From a virus, in IMG/VR virus record IMGVR_UViG_3300032676_001083, positions 1 through 41,275 of that record: a stretch of 41,275 nt of DNA. One strand, given 5' to 3'. Shown here piece after piece: positions 1 to 8,250 of the stretch. The stretch's first letter is position 1, and every line of letters begins with the position of its first letter. Both the position numbers and the translations under genes were made by a program. A model generated the notes under the pieces. It worked only from the letters and a program-made list of their open reading frames with translations, ran no database searches and was not told the origin of the DNA.

Positions 1-163
1 CCATGCCGTCAGGGATGAGATGGCGAGGAACGGCCCACTTGTCGCCTTCCTTCTGCTCGGACAGGAAGGACAGGATTTCCTCGTCGGTCATGTTGTCGAA
101 ATCGGGGCCAGCGCGGAGAGGATCGCGCAGCGGCTCGCGAAGAGATTCTTGCTTTATCATCAT
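1..163 (-). CDS. Small phage protein, cut by the window edge
   Basis: The first 54 residues are visible and the reading frame runs off the left edge. It starts at one of two adjacent ATG codons (163 or 160), preceded by a GAGGAA ribosome-binding site that overlaps the end of the scaffold-like gene. The visible part is charged and ends in DKWAVPRHLIPDGM, the style of a short conserved phage protein found next to capsid genes. I do not know its function. From gene order (portal, scaffold, this gene) the major capsid gene is expected just outside the window. Confidence 0.75.
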   Translation of the reverse strand, partial: MMIKQESLREPLRDPLRAGPDFDNMTDEEILSFLSEQKEGDKWAVPRHLIPDGM

Positions 164-171
164 TCTGTTCC

Positions 172-1203
172 TCACCTACGCCTATAAGGCCACTCTCCGC
201 GAGCGGAGAGGCGTTGCTTCTCGGCAGCGTAATCGGCGGGATCGACCCCCAGCCACTCGGCTGCCGTCTTGTCCTCGGCGCTGACGTACACATCGCCCGG
301 CCGAACCTTGCCGCCGGGCTGCGGCGCTTCCCTGCTTGGGGCGGCGGCGGTGGGAGGTGCGTTGCGCGGAGATGGTGTGGCCGGAGTTTCGGGTGGCCGG
401 TAGGTGGGAGATGCTTCCGGCTGGGCCACGCCCGCCTCCTGTTTGATGAGGTCGAAATACTCCTGAGTATCGACAGCGAGGCCGCGCCCGCGAGCCAACG
501 CCTCGGCTCCAGTCATGCGCCGAAACGCCGCTTCATCGGTGAAGAACTGTGGGTTCTCGCGTAGGAAGGCGGCGGTAGCGTCGGTGCGGCTGGCAAGGAA
601 GGCATCCCGGCTCGGCGCTCGCAATTCCCCCAGAATGGCCCGTTCGGTGGCAGTGCCGGCCTGCGGCTGCGACGGCCGTTGCTGTGGGGGCGGCTGAAGC
701 CTGGTTCCACGCTGCTGTTCATATTGCAGCTTGCCGCGCTCCAGTTCCCCGACCTCAAAGCCGAGACGACCCAACCGTTCGGTGATCTCGGCAATTCGAC
801 CGAAATCCCCAGCCTCGCCGGCTGTTTTCATCTCGGACTTGAGAGATTGAACCTCGCCTTGAGCGGCACCAAGGGCGGTCACGATAGCAGTAAAGCCGGT
901 ATCCTCGGCACCCTGCGCCACGCGGGCAGCGTGTTGCTCGGCCGCCTGCCGAGCGCGGGCCTCTTCTTCGGCGCGGCGATCGGCCTCACCGGCTCGGTTC
1001 TTCCAGCGCGCCAGTTCAGCCGCGGCTTGTTCGGCGGCATCAGCAGGAGGCGCCGGTTTCGCCGGCCTGTCGGTGGGATCGGTGGTGGGGGGCGGCGTAT
1101 CGGGAACACCCTCGCTGCGCCGTTCGAGGATTTCACGGATACCAGGCGCGTCGCCGGTAATCGGGTTGACCCGAAGGGCTTTAGGGATTTGGGTTTCGCT
1201 CAT
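172..1203 (-). CDS. Scaffold-like head assembly protein
   Basis: 343 residues. The N-terminal third is Pro/Ala-rich. Residues of about 60-165 form a strongly charged Ala/Glu/Arg coiled coil. The C-terminal half has a block with RENPQFFTDEAAFRRM and VDTQEYFDLI, a pattern I associate with scaffold-like proteins of podovirus-type phages. Position supports this: it lies between portal/co-chaperonin and the place where capsid is expected. It starts 4 bases after the co-chaperonin stop. A scaffold would fill the procapsid interior and leave during packaging. The role is inferred from composition and position, with no catalytic motif to confirm it. Confidence 0.6.
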   Translation of the reverse strand: MSETQIPKALRVNPITGDAPGIREILERRSEGVPDTPPPTTDPTDRPAKPAPPADAAEQAAAELARWKNRAGEADRRAEEEARARQAAEQHAARVAQGAEDTGFTAIVTALGAAQGEVQSLKSEMKTAGEAGDFGRIAEITERLGRLGFEVGELERGKLQYEQQRGTRLQPPPQQRPSQPQAGTATERAILGELRAPSRDAFLASRTDATAAFLRENPQFFTDEAAFRRMTGAEALARGRGLAVDTQEYFDLIKQEAGVAQPEASPTYRPPETPATPSPRNAPPTAAAPSREAPQPGGKVRPGDVYVSAEDKTAAEWLGVDPADYAAEKQRLSARGEWPYRRR

Positions 1204-1206
1204 GGT

Positions 1207-1698
1207 CTAAAACACCGCGTCGGGACGGGGCAGCACCATCTTGATGCCACGCTCGCTGTCCATGACGATGCACTCGATACCCCAGATGCGGGTGCGGAAG
1301 CCTTCGCCGCGGCGGAACATCACCCAGTCACCGACCGCGCAGCGGTCTTCCGCCCTGAAGATGATTTGGTCGTTGTCCTCGTAGCAGTGGGGGCCAAGTT
1401 TCAGCACCAACGCCGAAACGCCCTGCCACTTGTCTTCGTTCACCACCGCGTCGGGGATGATGATCTCCAACCCGTTCGCTAGTTTGCGGGTCTTTGGTCG
1501 GACCCAGACGGCGAGTAGGATGCGGTTGAGAGGGAGCGTAATCGTCGAGAGATCGCCAACGGCGGCGAAAATCTCTGCCTTGGCAGCGGCGAAGAACTCG
1601 TCGGGGTTCTCAACGTGCCCAAGGGCTTCGCTCTTTTGCTCTGAGCGCGTGCCCAGAACCACTAGCGACGGGGCGCCCGCCGCAGAACTTGATTTCAC
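1207..1698 (-). CDS. GroES-like co-chaperonin fold protein
   Basis: 163 residues. After an N-terminal extension of about 55 residues the protein resembles the GroES beta-barrel: NRILLAVWVRPKTRKLANGLEIIIPDAV (a long first strand and mobile-loop-like turn), then GVSALVLKLG, then GDWVMFRRGEGFRTRIWG and a final strand. Phage GroES analogues such as T4 gp31 replace host GroES so that the capsid protein folds in GroEL. Placement between portal-side genes and the scaffold-like gene fits this. The ATG overlaps the stop of the preceding gene by 4 bases. The fold call is by pattern only, and a fibre- or decoration-type barrel is an alternative. Confidence 0.6.
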   Translation of the reverse strand: MKSSSAAGAPSLVVLGTRSEQKSEALGHVENPDEFFAAAKAEIFAAVGDLSTITLPLNRILLAVWVRPKTRKLANGLEIIIPDAVVNEDKWQGVSALVLKLGPHCYEDNDQIIFRAEDRCAVGDWVMFRRGEGFRTRIWGIECIVMDSERGIKMVLPRPDAVF

Positions 1699-1889
1699 TG
1701 ACGCTTCTCCTTGTCTTCTGTTAAGTCGATGATGATGGCCCGGAGGCGTTCCAAGCCCTTGATGTAGCCGACCCGTTGCCGATAATCAGCCAAGTCGGCA
1801 GCGCCCCCGCCGACGACGATCTTGCCGGCCTCGGCAATCTCGTCGTCGATCTGGGATTTCAGATGATCCAGGATTCGCGGGTGGATCAA
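1695..1889 (-). CDS. Small conserved head-region protein
   Basis: 64 residues, predicted to be almost wholly helical (DHLKSQIDDEIAEAG, a Gly turn GGGAADLADY, then VGYIKGLERLRAIIIDL). It overlaps both neighbours by 4 bases and is therefore co-translated with the Pro/Gly-rich protein and the co-chaperonin. Short helical proteins of this type commonly sit between portal and scaffold in podovirus-like genomes of Alphaproteobacteria. The function is unknown. Confidence 0.75.
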   Translation of the reverse strand: MIHPRILDHLKSQIDDEIAEAGKIVVGGGAADLADYRQRVGYIKGLERLRAIIIDLTEDKEKRQ

Positions 1890-2404
1890 TGCTTGCCCTC
1901 GGCCTTTTCCAGCCGCCCTTCACCACTCAGCGCCCCCGCCGTCATCCGGCCGCCACGGGCACGAGGCGGCATCGCCCCGGCAGGAGGCGCACCAGGAGGC
2001 ATCGGCGCCATGCCGCCCACGGGAGCACCCATGGGACGAGGAGGCATACCAGCGCCCGGAGGCATCACAGCGGGCGCACCCATCGGAGGGCGCGAAGGAA
2101 CCGGAACCGGCACAGGTTGACCCCCGCCGGCACCGCCGGGCGGCATAAGGATGTTCACGACGGTTTTGCCGCCGTGCTTGCCGGGACGATCGACCTTGCC
2201 GCCGCGAGCACGGCCCTCAATCTCGCCGCCGTGTTTCTTCTCTTTGCCGATCAAGCCGTCCTTCTTCAGAACTTTGGCGATCAGCTTCTTGTCGGCCTTC
2301 TCGTCCTCGACGGCGGTCAGGACGCGACCGCCCTTGGCGCGATGTTCGGCGGCGCGCTTGTCGTGGCTCTCCTTGGCGGCAGAGCGAATTTCATCGAACG
2401 TCAT
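1886..2404 (-). CDS. Pro/Gly/Met-rich head-region protein
   Basis: 172 residues in two parts. The N-terminal half is basic and helical, with repeated GG(R/K) turns (KGGRV, HGGEIEGRARGGKV, KHGGKTVVNIL). The second half is a low-complexity Met/Pro/Gly/Ala tract from about residue 88 to 150. It closes with RARGGRMTAGALSGEGRLEKAE. The motifs ARGGR and TAGA.SGEGRLEK recur in portal-adjacent proteins of alphaproteobacterial podovirus-like phages, from memory. It is co-translated with its neighbours through 4-base overlaps. The basic, disordered character could suit an internal or DNA-contacting virion protein, but that is inference. Confidence 0.75.
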   Translation of the reverse strand: MTFDEIRSAAKESHDKRAAEHRAKGGRVLTAVEDEKADKKLIAKVLKKDGLIGKEKKHGGEIEGRARGGKVDRPGKHGGKTVVNILMPPGGAGGGQPVPVPVPSRPPMGAPAVMPPGAGMPPRPMGAPVGGMAPMPPGAPPAGAMPPRARGGRMTAGALSGEGRLEKAEGKH

Positions 2405-2679
2405 TTTAACGCTCCTAAACTTCTGAGTTGATCGGTTCGGCCTAGCCTCGCCAGTTCACGGGTCTGCCACATCAACTCAAAGAGATTGCGAACACAATCG
2501 CCGTCCTCTCTGGAGTTTCCAGTTGCGGCAAAGCCAAGGCGACAGTTAAGTCCATAGTCACGCACGCCGACAGAGATCATGAACTTACCATCGTGGATCT
2601 CGAACGTCATCTCAGGTGCCCAACTACTGGGCCTTGGAAAGATTGGCACGATGTCGCTTGGAAGTTCCCACTTAGGCAT
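2401..2679 (-). CDS. Hypothetical protein after portal
   Basis: 92 residues, not recognised. The N-terminal half looks beta-rich (MTFEIHDGKFMISVGVRDYG), the C-terminal half helical (DCVRNLFELMWQTRELARL). It begins 8 bases before the portal stop and ends overlapping the next start, so it belongs to the head operon. No signal peptide or membrane segment is visible. Confidence 0.7.
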   Translation of the reverse strand: MPKWELPSDIVPIFPRPSSWAPEMTFEIHDGKFMISVGVRDYGLNCRLGFAATGNSREDGDCVRNLFELMWQTRELARLGRTDQLRSLGALK

Positions 2680-4948
2680 TTGCGTTCTCCTGTTGAGTCA
2701 TCGCCTGTAGGCCCGCAATGCCGGAGGCGTGGGCGTGGTCCTTGTCCTGCATACCCGCCTCGTGTGTACGCTGGATCGCTGCTTGTTCGCTGTCTGTGTT
2801 GTTCTTAGCCCCGGCCTTCGCCAGATCGGAACCGATCTTCTGTTGGGCGCTACGCTGGTTGATCTGGGCGATTTCAAGATGGGATTGCCGATCAGCATCG
2901 CGCTCCTGCGATTCGGTCAGCATCTCAGTGGCGCGGAACTGACGTTCAGTCTGCTTCTCTTGAAGGTTCGCCTGTGCTTCTGCCCCTATCGCCTGCGCCT
3001 CAACCAATGCCTGCTGAGTCTTCGCCTGCGTCAACGCCGCCGTGGCTTGGGCCTGTTGTGTCTTAGCGGCGGTCAACTGCGGGTCGTCGCCCTTGCCGGG
3101 GGGCGACTGACTCATCGCAGCCTTGGCCTGGTCGATTTCGTCCTGGCTGGCAAGGACACCCTCCGGGTCGGGGATGCCGACCATCCGCATGAACCGCAAC
3201 GCCGTATCGCGTTCGTGGAAAAGATAGGGAGCAGTCTTCGCCAGTTCCATCATCGACCACGCCACCGCAATCCGCTGGACCTGCGAGGCGGTGTTGGGGT
3301 CGGCCATCGGCACCAGTTCGCTATTGTCCAACGCCGACAAGAACTCATCTTCTTCCCATTGCCGGGCTGGCTTTGGGTTGAAGCGCCATAAAGCTCCGGG
3401 GTCTTCGCGGAACCGCTGCTTCAATAGCCGAAACTCTTCGGCCTGACTGCGGTGCAGTCCTTTGAAAACGCCCTTGATCGGCTTCAGGGCTTGCTCGATC
3501 TGGGCAACCATGGTGCCGACCGGCATGTTGGCAGCCCCTTCGGAAAGCGGCACCGACGCCTCGCCGCCCAACGCCCGTCCAGCCTCCTCGATGTGCTGAA
3601 TAAACTGCATAAAACCAGCATCGGGAGACTTGTACGGCATGTTCGATACGACTTCACCGATCGGCTTGCCACCGGTTTTGATCGGGACGCCGCCTCCCGG
3701 CGGGACGCGGAACTGGTTAGTGATCTGTTTGCCGACATCATCCGAATATAGGAATCCCGGGAAGTTGGCAAACATCCCGGCGTCGATAAACTCTCGAAAT
3801 GCAGCGGTCAAAGCCCGAACCGTATTACCGAGAACGTGGACTAGACCAAGGGCGTAGAAGCCAAGGGCGTTAATATAGAAATACGGAACAATCTCTTCGC
3901 GCGGAAGTTTCAGTTCATCGGTTTCATCCCAGTTTCTATAGATAGCCAGAATTTGCCGGCTATCAAGATCGAGAACAATTCTGTATGGATTGAAGTCATC
4001 GTCCTCGATATCGCGCTCGGTGCAGCATTCATAGATGGTGTGGAGGTGGTCGGACGGCAGTTGCGAGTATGCAGTCAGACCGGCGGCTCTCGCCTCAGCT
4101 TCCTCCAATGGGTCTTGCTTCGCCACGGGCTGTCCAAGCTCGACATCCCGGTAAATCTTGGCTTTGACCATGCGACGCAGAATGTTGTGCCGCATCTTGA
4201 TCCGATGGGTAACACGCGCCGCATTACGCAGATCGGTGGCATTGTAGTCAACGATCAAGTCATTGACATCAATGGATTCCGATACCGGACGCTTGCGGAG
4301 AGGACAGTGATAGACCTTCTTGAACCCGCAGCCGAATAGTCCAACTCGGAACGCCATGCGGGTCGTATCTGGGTAGTACTCGCTGGCCGTCACGGTCAGG
4401 TAGTGGTTGAGATCAGACTGCAACGCCATTGCCAGATCGGCAGATGTGGCACCGGGGATTTCCAGATTCATCGGCGCCCCGGTCGGTGGCTCCGGGGTGT
4501 CGTCACGGACCTTGACCGGGCCATCGGCAGGAAGCAACTCAGCCACGAAGTCGGCCTGAAAGCGGATGGAGGATTGCAGCAATAGAGGATGACGGAATGT
4601 ACTGGTGCCCTCGACCGGAGCCGATGTGTCGTTGGCAGCGGAAGCGGCATCCTCGACCCTGGTGCCGAGCATTTCTACCGCTTTGCCGAGACTTTCGAGG
4701 TATTCGCGCCGGCTCATATCGTCGGCCTGAATCTCCCGCAGGAGATCATCGGCAAGCGCCGATAACTTGTTGAGGTCCAACGTATCGGCCAGATTGTCGC
4801 CGTGCTTGTCGGTCGCCGTTCGTTTCTGCCGCCAGTCCGTCCGAATGATGACACCGCCTTCGGGCGTGGAAATTTGGAGGCGCCCCTTGTCATCAAGGAC
4901 GCCTTCCATGCCGTCATCGGTCAGGATTTTGCGCGCCGCTTTTGCCAC
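2672..4948 (-). CDS. Portal protein
   Basis: 758 residues from the chosen start. This large portal type would form the dodecameric DNA gate at one capsid vertex and the docking site of the terminase. The central part (RHPLLLQSSIRFQADFVAEL, MAFRVGLFGCGFKKVYHCP, and later PYFYINALGFYALGLVHVLG) is typical of podovirus-like portals. The last 150 residues are Gln/Ala-rich helix (TQQAQATAALTQAKTQQALV), as in the barrel of long portals. It lies two small genes downstream of the large terminase. Start: GTG at 4948 has GAGG eight bases upstream and begins VAKAARKILTDDGM. A TTG at 5014 would give 780 residues but has no good ribosome-binding site. A strong promoter ends about 90 bases upstream of the GTG. 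Confidence 0.88.
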   Translation of the reverse strand: MAKAARKILTDDGMEGVLDDKGRLQISTPEGGVIIRTDWRQKRTATDKHGDNLADTLDLNKLSALADDLLREIQADDMSRREYLESLGKAVEMLGTRVEDAASAANDTSAPVEGTSTFRHPLLLQSSIRFQADFVAELLPADGPVKVRDDTPEPPTGAPMNLEIPGATSADLAMALQSDLNHYLTVTASEYYPDTTRMAFRVGLFGCGFKKVYHCPLRKRPVSESIDVNDLIVDYNATDLRNAARVTHRIKMRHNILRRMVKAKIYRDVELGQPVAKQDPLEEAEARAAGLTAYSQLPSDHLHTIYECCTERDIEDDDFNPYRIVLDLDSRQILAIYRNWDETDELKLPREEIVPYFYINALGFYALGLVHVLGNTVRALTAAFREFIDAGMFANFPGFLYSDDVGKQITNQFRVPPGGGVPIKTGGKPIGEVVSNMPYKSPDAGFMQFIQHIEEAGRALGGEASVPLSEGAANMPVGTMVAQIEQALKPIKGVFKGLHRSQAEEFRLLKQRFREDPGALWRFNPKPARQWEEDEFLSALDNSELVPMADPNTASQVQRIAVAWSMMELAKTAPYLFHERDTALRFMRMVGIPDPEGVLASQDEIDQAKAAMSQSPPGKGDDPQLTAAKTQQAQATAALTQAKTQQALVEAQAIGAEAQANLQEKQTERQFRATEMLTESQERDADRQSHLEIAQINQRSAQQKIGSDLAKAGAKNNTDSEQAAIQRTHEAGMQDKDHAHASGIAGLQAMTQQENANA

Positions 4949-5038
4949 TATGGCATCCTCACGGCGGCGATCCCAAACCCGGCGCGGGCGCGGTACGTCG
5001 CAATAAGGCCCCAAGCGGCACGCAGGGAACCGGAGATC

Positions 5039-5067
5039 ATTATAGGCCGCTACGTCGGGGGCGTCAA
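5039..5067 (-). promoter_or_regulatory. Near-consensus sigma70 promoter before portal
   Basis: On the minus strand the sequence reads TTGACG (5067-5062), a 17-base spacer, then TATAAT (5044-5039). Ten or more of twelve consensus bases match with optimal spacing. Transcription would begin near 5032 and run through portal and the head genes. The -35 box lies inside the last codons of the 69-residue gene. Confidence 0.7.
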
Positions 5068-5259
5068 GGAAAGGACGCGCTCAAGGAACGTCGTCCTGAC
5101 CCGGCTGATGTGGTCCCGGTCCAGCAGGGGCGCCATCCGCGCGATCTCGGCGGTTATCTCGGCGCGAGACAGGAGCGCCGCCGCCTCCGGTGCAGGGTCA
5201 ACGCCGCCTCGGATGGCATGATTATAGCCTTGGATCATGGCTTGCTTGATGGTCAACAT
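5050..5259 (-). CDS. Small protein between terminase and portal
   Basis: 69 residues, mostly helical (MLTIKQAMIQGYNHAIRGG; RAEITAEIARMAPLLDRDHI). It overlaps the preceding 83-residue gene by 7 bases. Its last codons contain the -35 element of the portal promoter, so the two signals are interleaved. The function is not recognised. Paired small genes between large terminase and portal are common in this type of genome. Confidence 0.7.
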   Translation of the reverse strand: MLTIKQAMIQGYNHAIRGGVDPAPEAAALLSRAEITAEIARMAPLLDRDHISRVRTTFLERVLSLTPPT

Positions 5260-5504
5260 CCCGTCCTCGCTACCGCCAACTCGGCGTCTTTGAACTTCCG
5301 AACGCCTCGCCGCACCAAATAGGCGGCGTCAACGAGGCTTTGCGTCGCCCATGCGACTTCCCGGATTTCCTGGGGCTGCGCGTCGAATGCATCCATCCGA
5401 CCCTGCGCCGCGATCTTCTGCTTCAGGTAGGTCATCCGCGAGTTCTGGTCCACATAACCCTCAATAGGCGGGAGGATGGCGGGGGTGACTCGGCGGCGTT
5501 TCAT
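5253..5504 (-). CDS. Small protein following the large terminase
   Basis: 83 residues starting 6 bases after the terminase stop. It opens with MKRRRVTPAILPPIEGYVD and continues in charged helices (YLKQKIAAQGRMDAF; VWATQSLVDAAYLVRR-like segment). It is not recognised. The overlap with the next small gene indicates co-translation within the packaging operon. Confidence 0.7.
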   Translation of the reverse strand: MKRRRVTPAILPPIEGYVDQNSRMTYLKQKIAAQGRMDAFDAQPQEIREVAWATQSLVDAAYLVRRGVRKFKDAELAVARTGC

Positions 5505-5510
5505 CCTACA

Positions 5511-7073
5511 TCACCCCGGATAAAGTGGTTTCGGCACGACCTGGTTGCGCGCCAGCATCGCCATGTCGTCGTCATGCCAACGTTTTTCCTGCTTACGGTA
5601 AAGTATCCCACGCTCTCGGAAGTGACGAAGGCACTGGGAAAGAGCGTCAACGCGATCATCATGGCGCCCCCGGGGGAAGATAGCTGCTTCGTCGATCATA
5701 TCTTCTGCCCAGGTTGTATTTGGGCGCCATATCAATCCTTCTTCGAACAGGTGCGTTATTGCATGGACGCGCGCCACCTTTCCTCCGGCCGGTGTCGGAT
5801 CAACGAGTATTGTCCCCCAATCCGACCTTTGGTAGTTTCGCAGAATTTCCTGTTGCACCGAATGGCCGTTGGCCTTGTTCTCGATAAGCAGGGTATCGAC
5901 GCGGTACTTGTCGCAGGTCTTGGCGACACGCTGGACAAGATCGTGCAGCTTCAGGTGGTCGATCCAGACGTTCATCAGCATGACGGCCTGCTGACCAGTC
6001 TGCGGCACTTCCCAGATTCCCATGACGACAAGGGCCGAGGGATCATTCTCCGTCTTGTCGGTCAAGGCACAGTCCAGCGAAGCGGCAACATACGAGAATG
6101 GCGGAAACTTCAGCTTGACCGCCGTGGGGTCTTCATCCGGTTTTCCGTAAAGTTTCCACCAGTCCCGCTTGATGATGGCGCCCCCTCGGGGCTCCGGGTG
6201 TTGCTGAAACTGGCCGGCCCAGGCGTAGTCGGTCATGGTCTCCTTGAGTTGAGCCGAAGCCTCGGCGCTGAAGCGTTCCGGCCAAAACAAGTCACCCTTG
6301 ATGGTGCGGGGGTCTTTCCATCCGATCTGCGTTTCGCCACACGTCCAGTCGGGGTCATACTCCATCGGCACCATGACGTAGCACCAGCGGTCTCCACCGC
6401 GGGTCGGGTCGAGCAGGAACCCGGTGGCGTCCTCCTGATTAGTGCGTTGCTGGATCAGGACAATGGCCGACTTCTCAAGGTCATTCAACCGGGTCGGCAT
6501 AACTTCCGCCAGCCACCTATTAGTATTGTCTCGTATAACCTTACTTTCAGATTCGTTGATATTGTTTGGATCGTCTATGATGAAAATGTCTCCGCGCATT
6601 CCGGTAATAGAACCACCTACCGATGACGCGACCTTCCACCCCGTCTTGTCGTTTGCCAGACTTATCTTGCTGTCGTTCGCCTTGAAGAGATGTCCCCAGT
6701 ACTTTTGATACTCATGGGATGAAATAAGCACTCCCATGCGGCCGTTGTCGCGCTCGGTCAAGGTTTGAGAATACGCCGCCGTCAGGAATCGCGTGCTGGG
6801 TTTGTTCTTCGGCCCCCATACCCAGGCGGGCCAAAAAACGTTTGTAATTAAACTTTTCGTTGAGCCAGGAGGACAATTCCCAATGATCCTGGTAACGTCA
6901 CCATTAGTTACCGCCTCCAGGTGCCGGCACCACGACCGAGGCCACCAGCCGTCAGCGAACGGCGTCGATGGTTCCAGCACCGGCCACATCAGCCGGACGA
7001 AGTAGTGCAGCGATTCCTCGGCGCGGCTGATCCACATCGACTCGGCTTGGGCAGCGGTCAAGGGGAGGAGCAT
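5511..7073 (-). CDS. terL: Terminase large subunit (TerL)
   Basis: 520 residues. It is the packaging motor ATPase and nuclease, which acts at the portal to pump and cut concatemeric DNA. The ATPase domain shows a Walker A variant CPPGSTKS (residues 67-74), Walker B IFIIDDP (163-169) and a coupling-type segment IVLIQQRTNQED. The RNase H-like nuclease domain shows SLDCALTDK with Asp334, LLIENK with Glu398, and HDDRVDALSQ with Asp472/473/476 as acidic metal ligands. Length is normal for the family. It starts on the base after the stop of the preceding gene. All expected catalytic residues appear present. Confidence 0.95.
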   Translation of the reverse strand: MLLPLTAAQAESMWISRAEESLHYFVRLMWPVLEPSTPFADGWWPRSWCRHLEAVTNGDVTRIIGNCPPGSTKSLITNVFWPAWVWGPKNKPSTRFLTAAYSQTLTERDNGRMGVLISSHEYQKYWGHLFKANDSKISLANDKTGWKVASSVGGSITGMRGDIFIIDDPNNINESESKVIRDNTNRWLAEVMPTRLNDLEKSAIVLIQQRTNQEDATGFLLDPTRGGDRWCYVMVPMEYDPDWTCGETQIGWKDPRTIKGDLFWPERFSAEASAQLKETMTDYAWAGQFQQHPEPRGGAIIKRDWWKLYGKPDEDPTAVKLKFPPFSYVAASLDCALTDKTENDPSALVVMGIWEVPQTGQQAVMLMNVWIDHLKLHDLVQRVAKTCDKYRVDTLLIENKANGHSVQQEILRNYQRSDWGTILVDPTPAGGKVARVHAITHLFEEGLIWRPNTTWAEDMIDEAAIFPRGRHDDRVDALSQCLRHFRERGILYRKQEKRWHDDDMAMLARNQVVPKPLYPG

Positions 7074-7562
7074 CTAGCGGCCGATCTCCATCAAGTCATC
7101 GTCCTTCCGTTCCATCTCCCGGCGCTTCGCTTCGTCGCGTATCCCCTTCAGCCGCCGCACGGCGCGGTTGTGCATGTCCACGGCATCACGGGAGCTTTGG
7201 GTAAACCGGGGGCCGCTGATCTGGAGCGCATCGTACAACGCCCGGAAGTGCGTCATCAGCAGCGTCAGTTCGGCGGTCGTCAGCGGCGCCTCAGTCACAA
7301 GCGCGTTGGTGGTCTCGGCGCTAACTGGCCGGCCATCGTGGCGCTGCGCGAGGTGCCGGAGGTCGGTGTCGCTGGGCGCTTGGCACAATTTCTTGGCTTG
7401 GCTTGCTGTCAGGCCAACCCAACCAGCCTGCTGTAGCGGCCACTGCGGATGCTCGGGGTCTTCAATCCATGGGTAACCTTCGCGCTTCAGTGCCGAAGGC
7501 ATAGGAACATCCACGTCTTCGGGGTGGGTGCGAGAAGGCAACTGCCTCGGCGCCTTGCTCAC
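7074..7562 (-). CDS. Hypothetical protein upstream of terminase
   Basis: 162 residues, charged and probably helical. The N-terminal 60 residues hold several Trp/Pro turns (YPWIEDPEHPQWPLQQAGWVGL). The C-terminal part is a long helix with AVDMHNRAVRRLKGIRDEAKRREMERKDDD. It shares a 4-base overlap with the gene before it and abuts terL. A packaging-accessory role is possible from position only. Confidence 0.75.
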   Translation of the reverse strand: MSKAPRQLPSRTHPEDVDVPMPSALKREGYPWIEDPEHPQWPLQQAGWVGLTASQAKKLCQAPSDTDLRHLAQRHDGRPVSAETTNALVTEAPLTTAELTLLMTHFRALYDALQISGPRFTQSSRDAVDMHNRAVRRLKGIRDEAKRREMERKDDDLMEIGR

Positions 7563-7882
7563 GACTGAAACCCCTGGATCATTGGCCCGGTGCCGCCCAA
7601 CATCCCGGCCTTGGCCGCCGCGGCGCGCTGCATCTTGGCGTTGAGGTCGATCTTCGTGCGGGCGATGAACTCCATGCCCTCCATCTCGGCCGCCCAGTCC
7701 ACGACGACGATGGCGGCTGTCTCAGCGGGATCGACGTGCAGGGTCTTGCCGTAGTCGTCCAGCAGGTGGCAGTCCTCCTCAGTCAGAAGCGCCGTTTCAT
7801 CCCGCCGGCAGAAGTCCTGGCCCTTGTAGAACAACTCAACTTGGCCGCCGCTAGCCAGGAATATCCGAAGAATCCACATCAC
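7559..7882 (-). CDS. Hypothetical packaging-operon protein
   Basis: 107 residues, not recognised. It has a beta-like N-terminus (MWILRIFLASGGQVELFYKG), an acidic middle (LLTEEDCHLLDDYG) and a helical C-terminus (RTKIDLNAKMQRAAAAKAG). Both ends overlap neighbours by 4 bases. MMW at the start offers two adjacent ATG codons. The hydrophobic first ten residues are too short and interrupted for a membrane span. Confidence 0.75.
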   Translation of the reverse strand: MMWILRIFLASGGQVELFYKGQDFCRRDETALLTEEDCHLLDDYGKTLHVDPAETAAIVVVDWAAEMEGMEFIARTKIDLNAKMQRAAAAKAGMLGGTGPMIQGFQS

Positions 7883-8250
7883 GCTATCCCTTCATGATTC
7901 GCTGGGGAGCATTGCAGTCGGCTGTAGATGGTGAATTTCCCCCTCTTGCCCCTAATGTCGCCCCTATTCGACATTTGGGGACGCTCGCGCCAGTAGAGGG
8001 TGCCTGGGTATGTGGGGATGTAGGTTCGCACCGCCTTCAGCCACGACTCGATGGCGTCTTCCTCGGTGGCTCGATATGCCGACGCCTCGCCATCGATCTT
8101 CAAGCCGCCACAGTCGATGGTAACATATGACTTGCCGTTGGGTGCCCGGCTCCAATCACGTTCAGATGGAGCCGCGGCGGCGGGGAACCCGATCTCATCA
8201 GAAACGAACAGATCGCGCTCGATCTTGGCAACGGCCTCAGCGAATGTCAT
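7879..8250 (-). CDS. Hypothetical protein, possible tail/head accessory
   Basis: 123 residues, not recognised. It begins with a helix MTFAEAVAKIERDLFVSD, then a beta-rich region (SYVTIDCGGLKIDGEAS; TLYWRERPQM; GKFTIYSRLQC). It overlaps both neighbours by 4 bases, so it is translated with the packaging genes. No catalytic motif is visible. Confidence 0.75.
   Translation of the reverse strand: MTFAEAVAKIERDLFVSDEIGFPAAAAPSERDWSRAPNGKSYVTIDCGGLKIDGEASAYRATEEDAIESWLKAVRTYIPTYPGTLYWRERPQMSNRGDIRGKRGKFTIYSRLQCSPANHEGIA

Noticed and set aside
5340-6626. 428-codon open frame on the plus strand opposite the large terminase
   Set aside because: The minus strand holds a complete terminase with all motifs. 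The frame is an antisense shadow caused by high GC.
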